Part shown: positions 1-7,693 of the stretch, piece after piece
How positions within the stretch are numbered: the first letter of the stretch is position 1
How the letters are laid out: the number at the start of each line of letters is the position of its first letter
Origin: Aequorivita vitellina
GTDB lineage: Bacteria; Bacteroidota; Bacteroidia; Flavobacteriales; Flavobacteriaceae
Assembly (NCBI RefSeq): GCF_022008365.1
Contig: NZ_JAIRBA010000012.1
Span: forward strand, 20,452 to 84,451
DNA length: 64,000 nt
Direction: 5' to 3'
Notes under the pieces: generated by a model
The model's database searches: none
Seen by the model: the letters and a program-made list of their open reading frames with translations, nothing else
What the model was told of the DNA's origin: nothing
Position numbers and translations under genes: made by a program

Positions 1-488
1 CCGAAAACTTCACTGTCTGTTAGTTTTCTTCCCAGCTTTTGAGATAAATTTTCTAAATATTCAACCTCTTCATCGTTTAGGGCCAACCCTTCTTTTTGGT
101 TGTATTCTGAAATATTGTCGATTTCTAAAATACCTTCTGGCTTCACATTTATATCAAAAATATCTTGATTTAACTCTAGATATTTTTGTGAAATCATAGG
201 ATCAAAAGTTTCTTTTTCAACATTGCTATTGTGAAACTCTTCAATTCTAATAATGTCGGGAATGCCCATGTTTTGTGTTATTTCCACCGCATTAGTACTC
301 CAAGGGGTAATCATTGCCGCACGCGGACCAATAAAAAAATCCGTCGCGTGTAAAGACAGGACGGATTGCGATATTTTAGGTTGGCCGCCAAAGAGCCACT
401 CTAACTTTTTAGTATTTTCTTCTGAAATTTCTCCGTGGGTTTGGACTGCGAAAACCGTGGTTTCAACGTTCCCAAAAAAGTGAATCAT
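1..488 (-). CDS. purL: Phosphoribosylformylglycinamidine synthase, N-terminal fragment (cut by window edge)
   Basis: Only the first 162 codons are inside the window; the gene runs off the left edge. Reading the minus strand from the ATG at 488 gives an open frame beginning MIHFFGNVETTVFAVQTHG and ending, at the edge, in LTDSEVFG. This matches the N-terminal part of the large single-chain FGAM synthase of Bacteroidota, an ATP- and glutamine-dependent enzyme that makes formylglycinamidine ribonucleotide in purine synthesis. The conserved LTDSE.FG stretch normally precedes the histidine-rich active-site segment, which lies outside the window. A -7 promoter element lies about 30 bases upstream. 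No frameshift is seen in the visible part. The family call is by recognition, so it is strong but not certain. Confidence 0.88.
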   Translation of the reverse strand, partial: MIHFFGNVETTVFAVQTHGEISEENTKKLEWLFGGQPKISQSVLSLHATDFFIGPRAAMITPWSTNAVEITQNMGIPDIIRIEEFHNSNVEKETFDPMISQKYLELNQDIFDINVKPEGILEIDNISEYNQKEGLALNDEEVEYLENLSQKLGRKLTDSEVF

Positions 489-519
489 TCTTTTGAATAT
501 TAGGTGATTTTTGAAGTTG

Positions 520-527
520 CAAAAGTA
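520..527 (-). promoter_or_regulatory. -7 promoter element for purL
   Basis: On the minus strand this reads TACTTTTG, a perfect fit to the Bacteroidota -7 consensus TAnnTTTG. It lies 32 bases upstream of the purL ATG at 488. A clear -33 TTG at normal spacing was not seen. Confidence 0.5.
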
Positions 528-654
528 AACAATTTTGAAAGAATTTAATCATAAAATATACAAGTGGAATCAATAAAAAAATATAGATAACTCGCTGTAT
601 TTCTGTGAAATACCAGATATTTTAAATAAAACAAAATGCCAAAGTAATAAGCGT

Positions 655-690
655 TAATAAAAAAGAGCGGGGATTAGCCCGCACTTTTTG
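655..690 (-). terminator. Terminator after the RNA methyltransferase gene
   Basis: A short GC stem (GCGGG at 667-671 with CCCGC at 678-682) is followed, on the minus strand, by a run of T residues. It lies just beyond the stop codon of the gene ending at 714, where an intrinsic terminator is expected. Confidence 0.6.
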
Positions 691-713
691 ATATAGAATA
701 TGAAATAGTTTTA

Positions 714-1922
714 TTATTTTTTCTGTAAAAGTGAGATATAAAATCCGTCGAAACCACTTTTGCTCGGCATTATTTTTTCTTCAGAAAAAAGTGTGAAATC
801 TTTCCCTTCGTCTCGTTTAAGGAAATCTTTCACCTGCATTTCGTTTTCCGAAGGAAGAATAGAGCAAGTGGCATAAACTAACTGTCCGCCGGGTTTTACC
901 ATTCGCGAATAGCTATCGAGCAATTCTTTTTGGGTGGCGCGAATTTTATCCATAAACTCAGGTTGTAATTTCCATTTGGCGTCTGGATTTCTTCTTAAAA
1001 CACCCAAGCCCGAACAAGGAGCATCGATCAAAACCTTATCGGCTTTTTCAATTAATTTCTTAATCACTTTTGTTGAATCAATAACACGAGTTTCAATGTT
1101 GAAAATTTCGTTTCTGCGTGCGCGACGTTTCAACTCATTCAACTTATTTTCGTAAATATCCATTGCAATTAGCTGGCCTTTGTTTTCCATCATTGTTGCA
1201 ATGTGCAGGCTCTTTCCGCCGGCACCAGCACAGGCATCAATAATGCGCTCACCGGGTTGCGGGTTTAAAATTTCAGCAACTTTTTGCGAAGAAGCATCTT
1301 GCACTTCAAAAAGACCATTTTTAAAGGCTTCGGTGGTAAAAACGTTAGTGCGTTCTTTAAGCTTTAAAGCGTGTGGGTAGCCTTTTAGAATTTCGGTTTC
1401 AATGTCTAAATCGGCCAATTCATTTTTTAAATTCTCAACGGTGGTTTTTAAGGTATTTACACGTAAAACCACATCGGCTTGTTTGTTTAGCGCGGTAATT
1501 TCGGCATCCCACTTTTTGCCTAATTCTTTTGCACCCAATTCGTCCAACCAATCTGGAATAGACTCGCGCATTTTTCTAATTTTAGAAAGTTCGTCAAACC
1601 TTCCTTTTATACGGCGGGTTGGGGTGTCTTCAAATTGTTTCCAATCTGGAATAGTAATTCCGTTTAGCGTTGCCCAAACTGTAAATAACCTAAAAAGGTT
1701 GGGACGGTCAAACGGCTCTCGTACTTCGGCAATTTCTGAATATAAACGTTTCCATCGTACAATATCGTAAGTGGTTTCGGCAATAAAGCCTCTATCGCGG
1801 GCGCCCCAGCGTTTATCGCGTTTTAATGTGTTTTTAAGCACTTTATCTGCCTGCTTGTTTTCGTTGAAAATCAAGTGAAGGGAGTCTATGGTGGCGAATA
1901 CCAAATTTCTGTGTAGTTTCAT
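714..1922 (-). CDS. RsmB/NOP-family RNA (cytosine-5) methyltransferase
   Basis: The protein is an S-adenosylmethionine-dependent m5C methyltransferase of the RsmB/RsmF/NOP2 family, probably acting on rRNA in the cytoplasm. The SAM-binding loop DACAGAGGKS lies near residue 230, motif IV DAPCSGLG near 297 and motif VI YATCS near 350. The two cysteines of PCSG and TCSI (Cys353) are the release and nucleophile residues of this family. The N-terminal 130 residues are helical and may be an RNA- or NusB-like module. I chose the ATG at 1922 (MKLHRN, 402 residues) over the ATG at 1931, because a -7 promoter element ends at 1942 and homologues I recall start with M-K/R-L-H-R-N. The exact rRNA target cannot be read from sequence. 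Confidence 0.9.
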   Translation of the reverse strand: MKLHRNLVFATIDSLHLIFNENKQADKVLKNTLKRDKRWGARDRGFIAETTYDIVRWKRLYSEIAEVREPFDRPNLFRLFTVWATLNGITIPDWKQFEDTPTRRIKGRFDELSKIRKMRESIPDWLDELGAKELGKKWDAEITALNKQADVVLRVNTLKTTVENLKNELADLDIETEILKGYPHALKLKERTNVFTTEAFKNGLFEVQDASSQKVAEILNPQPGERIIDACAGAGGKSLHIATMMENKGQLIAMDIYENKLNELKRRARRNEIFNIETRVIDSTKVIKKLIEKADKVLIDAPCSGLGVLRRNPDAKWKLQPEFMDKIRATQKELLDSYSRMVKPGGQLVYATCSILPSENEMQVKDFLKRDEGKDFTLFSEEKIMPSKSGFDGFYISLLQKK

Positions 1923-1941
1923 TGTCTGCATTTTGCGGTTG

Positions 1942-1949
1942 CAAAGGTA
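1942..1949 (-). promoter_or_regulatory. -7 promoter element for the RNA methyltransferase
   Basis: The minus strand reads TACCTTTG, a perfect TAnnTTTG. Transcription would start near 1936, only a few bases from the upstream ATG at 1931, which supports the ATG at 1922 as the start. Confidence 0.5.
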
Positions 1950-2315
1950 TCTTTTTAAAATTAGAATTTTGAAAATGAAATGTGAAAGAAAACAAAACTG
2001 AAATTGAAAAATGAAGAAAGAGAAAAGACTTAAAAGAAATAGGACTCAGGACAATTCAAAGCTGTAAATTAAAGAGCGGAATTTAGATGAGCGATTGAAT
2101 TCTTCTAAGTGCAACAGGTTGAAATATGTTTGTACTGAGCGCAGCTGAAGAATATTTAGGTTACTGTTCGGAGAAGACGAAATCGAAATCGAAACTGAAA
2201 TCGAAAATCACTCATTCACAAAACTGTTTGACGAAAGCACGATTTCTAATTAACAAATCACGAATTGACAAATCAACGAATCCCGAATTAAACTTCCAAA
2301 ATTTAAAGTAATTGT
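1950..2315. other. Long intergenic stretch with short direct repeats; no convincing gene
   Basis: This is the only stretch over 300 bases without a gene I can support. It has an A/G-rich tract (about 1975-2045), hexamer-like repeats of GAAATC (about 2179-2210), a repeated ACAAATCA/ACGAAT pattern (about 2250-2292) and GTACTGAGCGCAGCTGAAG at about 2132-2150. A 61-codon open frame at 2126-2311 runs across these repeats. Its composition is that of the repeats, so I do not call it a gene. Confidence 0.6.
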
Positions 2316-2323
2316 TACTTTTG
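2316..2323 (+). promoter_or_regulatory. -7 promoter element for the BNR-repeat lipoprotein
   Basis: TACTTTTG, a perfect -7 consensus, lies 17 bases before the ATG at 2340, implying a very short leader. Confidence 0.45.
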
Positions 2324-2339
2324 GCAAAAAAACTGATCT

Positions 2340-3383
2340 ATGCGTTTTATACTTGTTTTTATTGCTGCTCTCGTCTTTGTTTCGTGCAATAAGAAAGCTG
2401 AAATTGAATTCAATTCGGTTGAAATAACACCTGTTTTTATTGATAGCTTAAGCATTCGTGCCATTCAACCTTTGGACGAAAATAGGGTTTGGTTTGCGGC
2501 CGATAAGGGCAAAGTTGGGTTGATTGATGGCGATACGCCAAAACTTGCAATTATAAAATACGGCGATTCGTTGCTTCATTTTAGGTCTATTGCGGCAACC
2601 AAAGAAGCTGTTTTTGTGTTGAGTATTTCAAATCCGGCCGTGTTGTATAAAATAGGTTTTAACGGCACCGAAGCCACCAATATTGAAGAAGTTTATACCG
2701 AAAAAGGCGATAATGTTTTTTACGACTCCATGAAATTTTGGAACGAGCAGGAAGGTATTGCTATTGGCGATCCGGTAGAGAATTGTATGTCGGTTATAAT
2801 AACGCGCGATGGCGGTAATACGTGGGAAAAATTGTCCTGCGAAAATCTTCCAAAAGTTGAAAAAGGTGAAGCCGCATTTGCGGCAAGTAACAGCAATATT
2901 GCAATTTATGGCGACAATGCTTGGGTAGCCACAGGCGGTAAAAAATCGCGAGTAATGCGCACTGCCGATAAAGGGAAAACTTGGGAAGTTTTTAATACAC
3001 CAATTGTGCAGGGGCAAGCGATGACCGGGATTTATAGCATTGATTTTTTAGATGAAAACAACGGTATTATTTTCGGTGGCAATTGGGAAGACAAAGCTTT
3101 TAACGAGGGAAATAAAGCCGTTACCAAAAACGGCGGAAAAACTTGGAAGCTGATTGCAAATGGCAAGGAACCGGGCTATCGTTCTTCGGTAAAATATATT
3201 CCCGGCACAGAAGGGCAGGGGATTGTGGCAATTGGTTCGCCGGGAATTTCATTTAGTGGCGACGGCGGAAAAAACTGGAAACAACTTTCAAAAGAAGGTT
3301 TTTTCGCAATTGAATTTGTGAACGATAGTACAGCCTTTGCTTCGGGAAACAACCGCATTTCAAAATTAATTTTCAAAAGATAA
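2340..3383 (+). CDS. BNR/YCF48-like repeat lipoprotein
   Basis: This is a 347-residue predicted lipoprotein. The N-terminus is a hydrophobic signal ending in a lipobox with Cys16 (FVSC). The body has repeated Asp-box/BNR-type motifs: GGNTWEKLS, KGKTWEVF, GGKTWKL and GGKNWKQLS. These are typical of beta-propellers resembling sialidases or the photosystem assembly factor YCF48. In flavobacteria such proteins are usually called oxidoreductase or glycosyl hydrolase, but no catalytic residues are evident and the fold is mainly a binding scaffold. It is probably anchored in the outer membrane or periplasm. It stands alone, with its own promoter element upstream. The exact role is unknown. Confidence 0.85.
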   Translation: MRFILVFIAALVFVSCNKKAEIEFNSVEITPVFIDSLSIRAIQPLDENRVWFAADKGKVGLIDGDTPKLAIIKYGDSLLHFRSIAATKEAVFVLSISNPAVLYKIGFNGTEATNIEEVYTEKGDNVFYDSMKFWNEQEGIAIGDPVENCMSVIITRDGGNTWEKLSCENLPKVEKGEAAFAASNSNIAIYGDNAWVATGGKKSRVMRTADKGKTWEVFNTPIVQGQAMTGIYSIDFLDENNGIIFGGNWEDKAFNEGNKAVTKNGGKTWKLIANGKEPGYRSSVKYIPGTEGQGIVAIGSPGISFSGDGGKNWKQLSKEGFFAIEFVNDSTAFASGNNRISKLIFKR

Positions 3384-3458
3384 TTTTGCCTTTTATTTTT
3401 TAAAAATTTAGCTACATTAGCATTTTTTTAAAAACACCCCAATATTTAGACCTAACCT

Positions 3459-4076
3459 ATGAGATTCTTCAAAATTACTCTGCTTTTACTTGCCATTATT
3501 TCTTTAACGAGTTGTGCTTCTGGCTACAAATCAATTCAGCCTAGAGCTATTAATTATATTTCTACAAATGTGGATAAAGGGGTAAAGTTGGAATATAAAT
3601 ACGATCTGTTGTATAAAAAATACGAAAAGAAAGAAAAGAAAAAAGGCGTAAAATTGGTCGCTGTAAAAATCACAAACACTACTGATAATGACGTAATGTT
3701 TGGGAGAGATGTGAAATTAATTTATGAAAATGAATCTGAAGTACCCGTCATGGAAAACGATAGGGTTTTTAAAACCTTAAAACAAAGTCCTGCTTCATAC
3801 CTGCTGTATTTACTGCTTTCTCCGTTAAATTTAACCGTTACAAAAACGAATGCTACTGGAATTCAAAAGAAATCTACATCTCCTATTGGCTTAATTTTAG
3901 GTCCCGGCTTAGCGGGTGGAAATATGATTGCAGCCAGTTCTGCCAATAAAAATTTTAAAACAGACTTGATGATTTACAATATATATGGCACAGTGATAAA
4001 AGCTGGCGAAACCAAGTATGGTTTAATTGGTATAAAATCTGAGTCGTACGATGCCTTAAAGCTGAAGGTGGAATAG
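3459..4076 (+). CDS. Hypothetical lipoprotein
   Basis: I do not recognise the family of this 205-residue protein. A signal peptide with a lipobox (SLTSC, Cys19) marks it as a lipoprotein. A strongly basic K/E-rich stretch (YKKYEKKEKKKG) lies near residues 50-65. It is followed by a region with alternating hydrophobic residues, compatible with a beta-sandwich. A glycine/alanine-rich segment with hydrophobic runs (LGPGLAGGNMIAASSA) near residue 150 could touch the membrane. It is followed by a convergent acetyltransferase gene with about 40 bases between the two stops. No function can be assigned. Confidence 0.75.
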   Translation: MRFFKITLLLLAIISLTSCASGYKSIQPRAINYISTNVDKGVKLEYKYDLLYKKYEKKEKKKGVKLVAVKITNTTDNDVMFGRDVKLIYENESEVPVMENDRVFKTLKQSPASYLLYLLLSPLNLTVTKTNATGIQKKSTSPIGLILGPGLAGGNMIAASSANKNFKTDLMIYNIYGTVIKAGETKYGLIGIKSESYDALKLKVE

Positions 4077-4118
4077 CTAAGGTGTTATTGTTTTTATTTG
4101 TGAATTTGGGGTAACGAA

Positions 4119-4685
4119 TTATTTTAAGACAGAATTTTTCATATTGAAAGCTAAACTGATATAAGTATTGCTGTTAAACTGAAATTCGTCTATAATTTTC
4201 CAACCTAGCTTTTTGGTGTGTGCTTTTTCAGAAATCACATTTATTTTATTGATGAAGGTAATGGAGATTGGGTATTTTTTGACAAATTCAATTCGCATTT
4301 CTTCAAAAATTTGGTTTAATAAACCTTTTCCTCTGTACTTTTTATCAATACAAACGGGACCGTATTGAAAACTGTTTTCGGCAGTAATTTCAATGTTATT
4401 AAAAGATAATTGTGGAAAACGCGATACCATAAAATTGAATATTTCCCATTGTTCAAAATACTTCCAACTTCCTGCAAAAGCATAGGCAACAATGTGATTA
4501 TTTTCGTTTTCAGCTATAAAAATTCCATTCTGTTTACTAATTTCTTCTAATTGAAGCAGTGTGAAAGGCGTCGTAACAAAACCGCTTTTTCGTTCTATTT
4601 CGCTTAAGTTGCGATACAAATATTTTTCTTGAAGCGATAAAACTCCGGTAAAGTCGTTGTAATTTGCTATTCTTGTTTTTATCAT
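4119..4685 (-). CDS. GNAT-family N-acetyltransferase
   Basis: The 188-residue protein has the GNAT fold signature. Motif A is seen as YGPVCIDKKYRGKGLLNQIF (residues 108-127), with the acetyl-CoA pyrophosphate-binding segment R118-G-K-G. The preceding strand HIVAYAFAG, near residues 64-72, matches the central strand. The substrate cannot be told; candidates are a small amine, an amino acid or a protein N-terminus. It is a single gene converging on the lipoprotein upstream in coordinate order and diverging from the MscS-type channel. Start ATG at 4685. The family is confident, the role is not. Confidence 0.85.
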   Translation of the reverse strand: MIKTRIANYNDFTGVLSLQEKYLYRNLSEIERKSGFVTTPFTLLQLEEISKQNGIFIAENENNHIVAYAFAGSWKYFEQWEIFNFMVSRFPQLSFNNIEITAENSFQYGPVCIDKKYRGKGLLNQIFEEMRIEFVKKYPISITFINKINVISEKAHTKKLGWKIIDEFQFNSNTYISLAFNMKNSVLK

Positions 4686-4857
4686 CTGTTTGCTAATTAA
4701 AAAACTTGTGCTGTTCTCTCGAAAAATAACGTACTTTATTTATGTCGAAATTAGCCAATAAATTAATATGAAGGAATCTAAAATTTTTATGTCAACGTAT
4801 TTTATTTCCTTAAATAGCTGTATTTTTTTAAAATTTTAAAAACGGAAAATTAGTATT

Positions 4858-5781
4858 ATGAAAAATCAACAAGACAACCAATGGATTACCATCTTTGCTG
4901 TAATGGCGGTGGTTTTAATCGCTATTCATTATTTGTTAGAATTGAAAGTTTTTAATCCTTGGGATGATTATATTCCGTTTTTGAAAAAATTAAGTTTAAG
5001 CTTATTTTTAATAGCTTTAATTTTTCTGATTAGTAAAATCATTTCAAAAATTGTAAACAATAAAACCTATCTGGAAGGCGACAGGTACAACTTATTGCGA
5101 ATTATTCGGTTTCTGGCAATTGTATTTAGCCTCACGGTAGTAGTTTCATTTTTGTTTGAGAGTTTTTATGCTTCAATAGTAAGTTTTGGACTGTTTTCGT
5201 TGGTGGTGGGTTTTGCATTGCAAGCGCCCATTACTTCTTTTATTGCTTGGGTTTATTTAATATTTCGACGTTCGTATTTGGTTGGCGATCGCATTCAAAT
5301 AAAAGGATTCCGTGGCGATGTTGTAGAAATAAGTTATTTAGACACCTCAATTTTGGAGTGTAGCGGCGATTATTTGGTAAACGATAGACGCAGTGGTAGA
5401 ATAATTCGTTTTCCCAATAGTTTAATTTTAAGAGAAGAAGTAATTAATTATTCTGGTTCCGAAGTGCCTTTTATATGGAATGAAACCCCGTTACAGGTGG
5501 CATTTAGCAGCGATTTGCAATTTGTGGAGGCTTGTTTATTAAATGCTGCGCGCAACGATTTTAAAGAACGTTACCCACAGTTAGATTCTCAAAAGAATGA
5601 AAAATGGGAGCCTGCGGTTTATTTTAGGGTTAACAGCTACGCGTGGATGGAAGCCGTAATTTCATATCCCGTAGAGCCAGAAGATACTACAGGCCGTAGA
5701 AATAGAATTTTAAAATATGCGTTACCATTATTAAACGAAGCACCCGATAAAGTTCAATTTCCCGAAGGAACGCTGCGGTAA
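4858..5781 (+). CDS. Mechanosensitive ion channel (MscS family)
   Basis: This is an inner-membrane channel-like protein of 307 residues. There are about four hydrophobic segments: roughly residues 12-30, 38-60, 85-105 and 112-138. The last is the pore-like helix, rich in G, A and F. The MscS beta domain follows: RRSYLVGDRIQIKGFRGDV near 140-158 and the conserved IRFPNSLIL near 182-192. The remainder is a soluble cytoplasmic part. Members gate under hypo-osmotic membrane tension. A second, shorter MscS protein is encoded at 10241-10804. The gene is monocistronic and converges on the symporter gene. Confidence 0.85.
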   Translation: MKNQQDNQWITIFAVMAVVLIAIHYLLELKVFNPWDDYIPFLKKLSLSLFLIALIFLISKIISKIVNNKTYLEGDRYNLLRIIRFLAIVFSLTVVVSFLFESFYASIVSFGLFSLVVGFALQAPITSFIAWVYLIFRRSYLVGDRIQIKGFRGDVVEISYLDTSILECSGDYLVNDRRSGRIIRFPNSLILREEVINYSGSEVPFIWNETPLQVAFSSDLQFVEACLLNAARNDFKERYPQLDSQKNEKWEPAVYFRVNSYAWMEAVISYPVEPEDTTGRRNRILKYALPLLNEAPDKVQFPEGTLR

Positions 5782-5864
5782 ATTTTTATTCGAATTTTAG
5801 CAGAAAAGTAGGCAGGGATGTTTCCTCAATTCATTCTTTTTAAATACTGTATTCAAAGAAATTT

Positions 5865-7571
5865 TTAAGCTTCTTTTAAAGCTAAATCTTCCCTGTTTTT
5901 ATTATTTGGTAGTGTTAGCTGCAGCAAGATTGCAAGTGCCATAACAATTGCACAACCCACTAAATTAAGCCACAGATAAGGCATTAAATCTATATACCAG
6001 AAATAAATAATGATAATTTGGGTAATTAATGCTGCAATAAAAACGGCTTTGCTTCGCACGTATTTTATAAAAAACGCGAGTAGAAATATTCCTAAAACGT
6101 TCCCGTAAAAAATAGAACCAATAATGTTTACAAGCTGAATAAGATTGTCGAATAAATTTGCCGTACAAGCCACGCCAATTGCAATAACGCCCCATAAAAG
6201 CGTGAAACCTCGCGAGGCTGCTACGTAGTGTTTTTCGCGTTTACCGGGGACGTTTCTTTTATACAAATCTATGGTGGTTGTGCTTCCCAAAGCATTTAAT
6301 TCTGAAGCTGTGGAAGACATTGCCGCACTTAAAATTACGGCTAAAAGCAATCCAATCAAACCGCGGGGTAGATTTTCTAATATAAAATGAATAAAAACGT
6401 AATCTTTATCGTTGGTTTCCGCATTCGGATTTGCCTTTTTTATCATTGAAACAGTCTGATCGCGCAGCTGTTGTTCGTTTTCGTTCAAGCTTTTAATTTC
6501 TTTTGCAATGCCTTGTTTTTCAAGGTCGGATTGCGCTTGGGCATAACTAAGTTGGGCCGAAGCAAGTTTTTCGTCCAGCGCATCCTTTTTCACCTCTAAA
6601 GCTTTGTATTCGCCAGCGTATTCAGAATTTTTAACATCATTTACCGCCGAAGGGTTAAAGTGAAGCGGAGAGCTATTGAATTGATAAAAAACGAATACCA
6701 TTATTCCCACCAATAATATAAAGAATTGCATCGGTACTTTTAGCAAACCATTCATTATTAAACCCATTTGGCTTTGCTTTACGCTTCTTCCCGAAAGGTA
6801 GCGTTGCACTTGGCTTTGATCTGTCCCGAAGTAGGAGAGCGCTAAGAATGTTCCGCCAATTATTCCGCTCCAAAAGGTATAACGGTTGTCAAAATCAAAG
6901 GAGAAATCGAGGATGTCCATTTTTCCGTTTGCACCTGCAATTTCAAGGGCTTTGGTGAAGGAAATATCGAGCGGCAAATAATTTAAAATTAAGAGAAAAG
7001 CGATAAACATTCCGAAAAATATTACCGCCATTTGTTGCTTTTGGGTAACGCTTACGGCCTTTGTGCCGCCGCTTACTGTGTATATTATTACAAGTACACC
7101 TATGATGATATTCAAATAAATTAAATTCCATCCAAGCACTGCCGAAAGAATAATGGAAGGTGCAAAAATGGTGATTCCGCAAGCGAGACCGCGCTGGATT
7201 AAAAACAAAATAGCCGTTAAGGTTCGTGTTTTTTTATCGAATCTACTTTCTAAATATTCGTAGGCTGTGTAAACGTTGAGTTTGTGATAAATAGGAATAA
7301 AAACCAAACAGATTATTACCATTGCAATTGGCAAACCAAAGTAGAATTGAACAAAGCCCATTCCGTCGTGAAACGCCTGTCCAGGGGTAGAGAGAAAGGT
7401 AATTGCGCTGGCTTGCGTTGCCATTACGCTCAACCCGATAGTCCACCAATGCGCCGTGCTTCCACCTTTAAGATAATCGCCTACGTCTTTTTGTTGACGT
7501 GATTTCCAAGTGCCGTAAAGCACGATAAATAAAAGTGTCCCGATTAAAACAATCCAGTCAATCTGCTGCAT
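5865..7571 (-). CDS. Sodium:solute symporter with coiled-coil insertion
   Basis: The protein is a 568-residue member of the SSS (SLC5-like) family, importing an unknown solute with Na+. It has about 13 hydrophobic helices. The family signature SAITFLSTPGQAFHDG is at residues 55-70, and the Na+-site helix SAAMSSTASELNALGS is near 417-432. Unusual is a long charged insertion predicted to be coiled coil at residues 318-380, between two membrane helices. The start ATG (7571) directly abuts the stop codon of a 36-residue membrane microprotein. That gene in turn follows a PIG-L deacetylase by 11 bases, so the three probably form one operon. The product of the deacetylase reaction, or a sugar, may be the transported solute; this is inference. 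Confidence 0.88.
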   Translation of the reverse strand: MQQIDWIVLIGTLLFIVLYGTWKSRQQKDVGDYLKGGSTAHWWTIGLSVMATQASAITFLSTPGQAFHDGMGFVQFYFGLPIAMVIICLVFIPIYHKLNVYTAYEYLESRFDKKTRTLTAILFLIQRGLACGITIFAPSIILSAVLGWNLIYLNIIIGVLVIIYTVSGGTKAVSVTQKQQMAVIFFGMFIAFLLILNYLPLDISFTKALEIAGANGKMDILDFSFDFDNRYTFWSGIIGGTFLALSYFGTDQSQVQRYLSGRSVKQSQMGLIMNGLLKVPMQFFILLVGIMVFVFYQFNSSPLHFNPSAVNDVKNSEYAGEYKALEVKKDALDEKLASAQLSYAQAQSDLEKQGIAKEIKSLNENEQQLRDQTVSMIKKANPNAETNDKDYVFIHFILENLPRGLIGLLLAVILSAAMSSTASELNALGSTTTIDLYKRNVPGKREKHYVAASRGFTLLWGVIAIGVACTANLFDNLIQLVNIIGSIFYGNVLGIFLLAFFIKYVRSKAVFIAALITQIIIIYFWYIDLMPYLWLNLVGCAIVMALAILLQLTLPNNKNREDLALKEA

Positions 7572-7682
7572 TTAAACGAAGTTTTGCATTAATAAATAAA
7601 ACAAATAAATATAAACGGCATTCATTAGCAGCACTATTGTGTAGCTCCATTTCCAAGTAAATTTTTGTTTTTCTTCAGTCAC
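7572..7682 (-). CDS. 36-residue single-pass membrane microprotein
   Basis: A GTG-started frame reads (M)TEEKQKFTWKWSYTIVLLM and continues with one hydrophobic helix to LLMQNFV. It has a charged, aromatic N-terminus and one predicted transmembrane segment (about residues 14-32). It sits between the deacetylase stop (7694) and the symporter ATG (7571), with the TAA touching that ATG. This tight packing suggests translation and co-expression with the symporter. Small proteins of this kind often accompany SSS transporters in Bacteroidota, as I recall. An accessory or stabilising subunit is the natural guess. A longer frame starting inside the deacetylase gene is probably an overlap artefact. Confidence 0.65.
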   Translation of the reverse strand: MTEEKQKFTWKWSYTIVLLMNAVYIYLFYLLMQNFV

Positions 7683-7693
7683 GATTTTTTGAA

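Noticed and set aside
2126..2311. 61-codon open frame on the + strand
   Set aside because: It runs across direct repeats, has a repeat-driven composition (KSKSKLKSK) and no recognisable start context.
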